Source: Cupriavidus malaysiensis (GTDB taxonomy: Bacteria > Pseudomonadota > Gammaproteobacteria > Burkholderiales > Burkholderiaceae). Taken from it: a stretch of DNA of 64,000 nt. This document shows positions 63,526 through 64,000 of the stretch, piece after piece. Below the pieces are notes generated by a model. It saw only the letters and a program-made list of their open reading frames with translations, searched no databases and was not told where the DNA came from. The translations under genes and the position numbers were made by a program. The stretch lies in assembly GCF_001854325.1 (NCBI RefSeq), contig NZ_CP017755.1, forward strand, positions 1,612,001 through 1,676,000. Reading direction: 5' to 3'. Position 1 is the stretch's first letter, and each line of letters starts with the position of its first letter.

Positions 63526-64000
63526 TCAGGCAGTGGCCGGCGCCCAGCGGTAGGGCTCCAGTTCGGCATTCAGCGGTGATTGGGCGAGGTTGTTGGCAAA
63601 GTTGCAGAGCGTGGCCAGGCTCACGCCGAGCACCACGTCGAGTGCCTGGCCGGCCTCGAAGCCAGCGTGGAGGAAGTCCTGGAGAGCGGCGTCGGGCACG
63701 GCGCCGCGCGTGGCGATGATGGCCCGCGTGAAGGCCGCCAGGGCCTCGTGGCGCGCTTCGCGCAGCGGTGCCTGTGTGCGCAGCGCCTCGACCTGGTCCG
63801 TTTCCAGCCTGGCCTTCTTCAAGGCCACGGCGGTATGTCCGGCCACGCAGAAGGCGCAGCCGTGCACGGCCGCGGCGGTGATCTGCACCACCTCGCGCTC
63901 GGCCAGCGTCAGTCCGCTGCGGCCGTTGATCTCGCCCACTGTCAGGTAGGCCTCCAGGGCAGCGGGCGAGTGGGCCAGCGCGGCGATCAGGTTGGGCAGG
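63526..64000 (-). CDS. AhpD-like/carboxymuconolactone-decarboxylase-family protein (partial)
   Basis: The 3' part of a gene whose start is beyond the right edge; 158 codons are visible. The AhpD-type redox motif is HGCAFCVAGHT (CxxC plus His), following LTLAEREVVQITAAAV. Such proteins act as peroxidase-related or decarboxylating partners and often sit beside flavin enzymes. An internal GTG (63939) is not taken as start because the frame stays open and family-like to 64000 (LPNLIAALAHSPAALEAYL). It is upstream in the same operon, 19 bp before the flavoprotein gene. Confidence 0.88.
   Translation of the reverse strand, partial: LPNLIAALAHSPAALEAYLTVGEINGRSGLTLAEREVVQITAAAVHGCAFCVAGHTAVALKKARLETDQVEALRTQAPLREARHEALAAFTRAIIATRGAVPDAALQDFLHAGFEAGQALDVVLGVSLATLCNFANNLAQSPLNAELEPYRWAPATA

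Overview
The window is very GC-rich DNA (GC or GG at most third codon positions) from what looks like a Burkholderiaceae betaproteobacterium of the Cupriavidus/Ralstonia type. The pointers are two orphan Bug (TctC-type) receptors, many LysR regulators, CoA-dependent catabolic clusters, heavy use of ATGA/GTGA gene overlaps, and a versatile, soil-type gene content. This is inference from gene families, not from a marker gene. No rRNA, tRNA, CRISPR array or intact insertion sequence was seen.

Layout. (a) 1-510: a cobalamin riboswitch on the minus strand that reads off the left edge. (b) 0.7-13.2 kb: a catabolic island with an enoyl-CoA hydratase homologue, a Liv-type ABC importer (binding protein, two ATPases, two permeases), a long-chain-type acyl-CoA dehydrogenase, a two-domain hotdog thioesterase, an alpha-methylacyl-CoA racemase and a MalT/LuxR-type ATPase regulator. 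Three of its promoters carry the same dyad, ATCGTC-N6-GACGA, at the same distance from a -10-like hexamer. (c) 13.2-18.3 kb: EamA exporter, GNAT, AraC, LysR and MFS genes, partly of lower GC. (d) 18.3-27.4 kb: housekeeping or accessory singles (CPA1 antiporter, GNAT, DUF1653-HD hydrolase, XRE/DUF2975 pair, lipoproteins, MBL hydrolase, TPR-glycosyltransferase, SDR). (e) 26.6-38.4 kb: a minus-strand run of DapA-like aldolase, Fe-alcohol dehydrogenase, DUF1537 kinase, PdxA2-like dehydrogenase, sodium:solute symporter, sialidase-like beta-propeller protein, DeoR regulator and SDR. It is divergent from a Bug receptor and a class III CoA-transferase, across an intergenic region full of repeats. (f) 38.5-47.4 kb: nitronate monooxygenase with a LysR; then amidase, D-threonine-aldolase-like enzyme, Bug receptor, D-serine ammonia-lyase and a divergent LysR, which read as a D-amino-acid utilisation locus. 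(g) 47.4-55.9 kb: a complete RND efflux operon (permease, adaptor, outer-membrane factor) divergent from a heavy-metal-type two-component system with a CopR/CusR-like box between them. (h) 56.1-59.3 kb: ketopantoate-reductase homologue, and a MATE exporter divergent from a MarR regulator across paired 16-bp repeats. (i) 59.4-59.6 kb: an 82-bp tandem duplication. (j) 59.6-64 kb: an SsuABC/NrtABC-like importer with an acyl-CoA-dehydrogenase-like flavoprotein and an AhpD-like protein, cut by the right edge.

The best candidates for undescribed biology are the MalT-like regulator with its three matched promoters controlling a methyl-branched-acid type pathway, and the sialidase-like/acid-sugar operon, whose substrate is not obvious from its parts.
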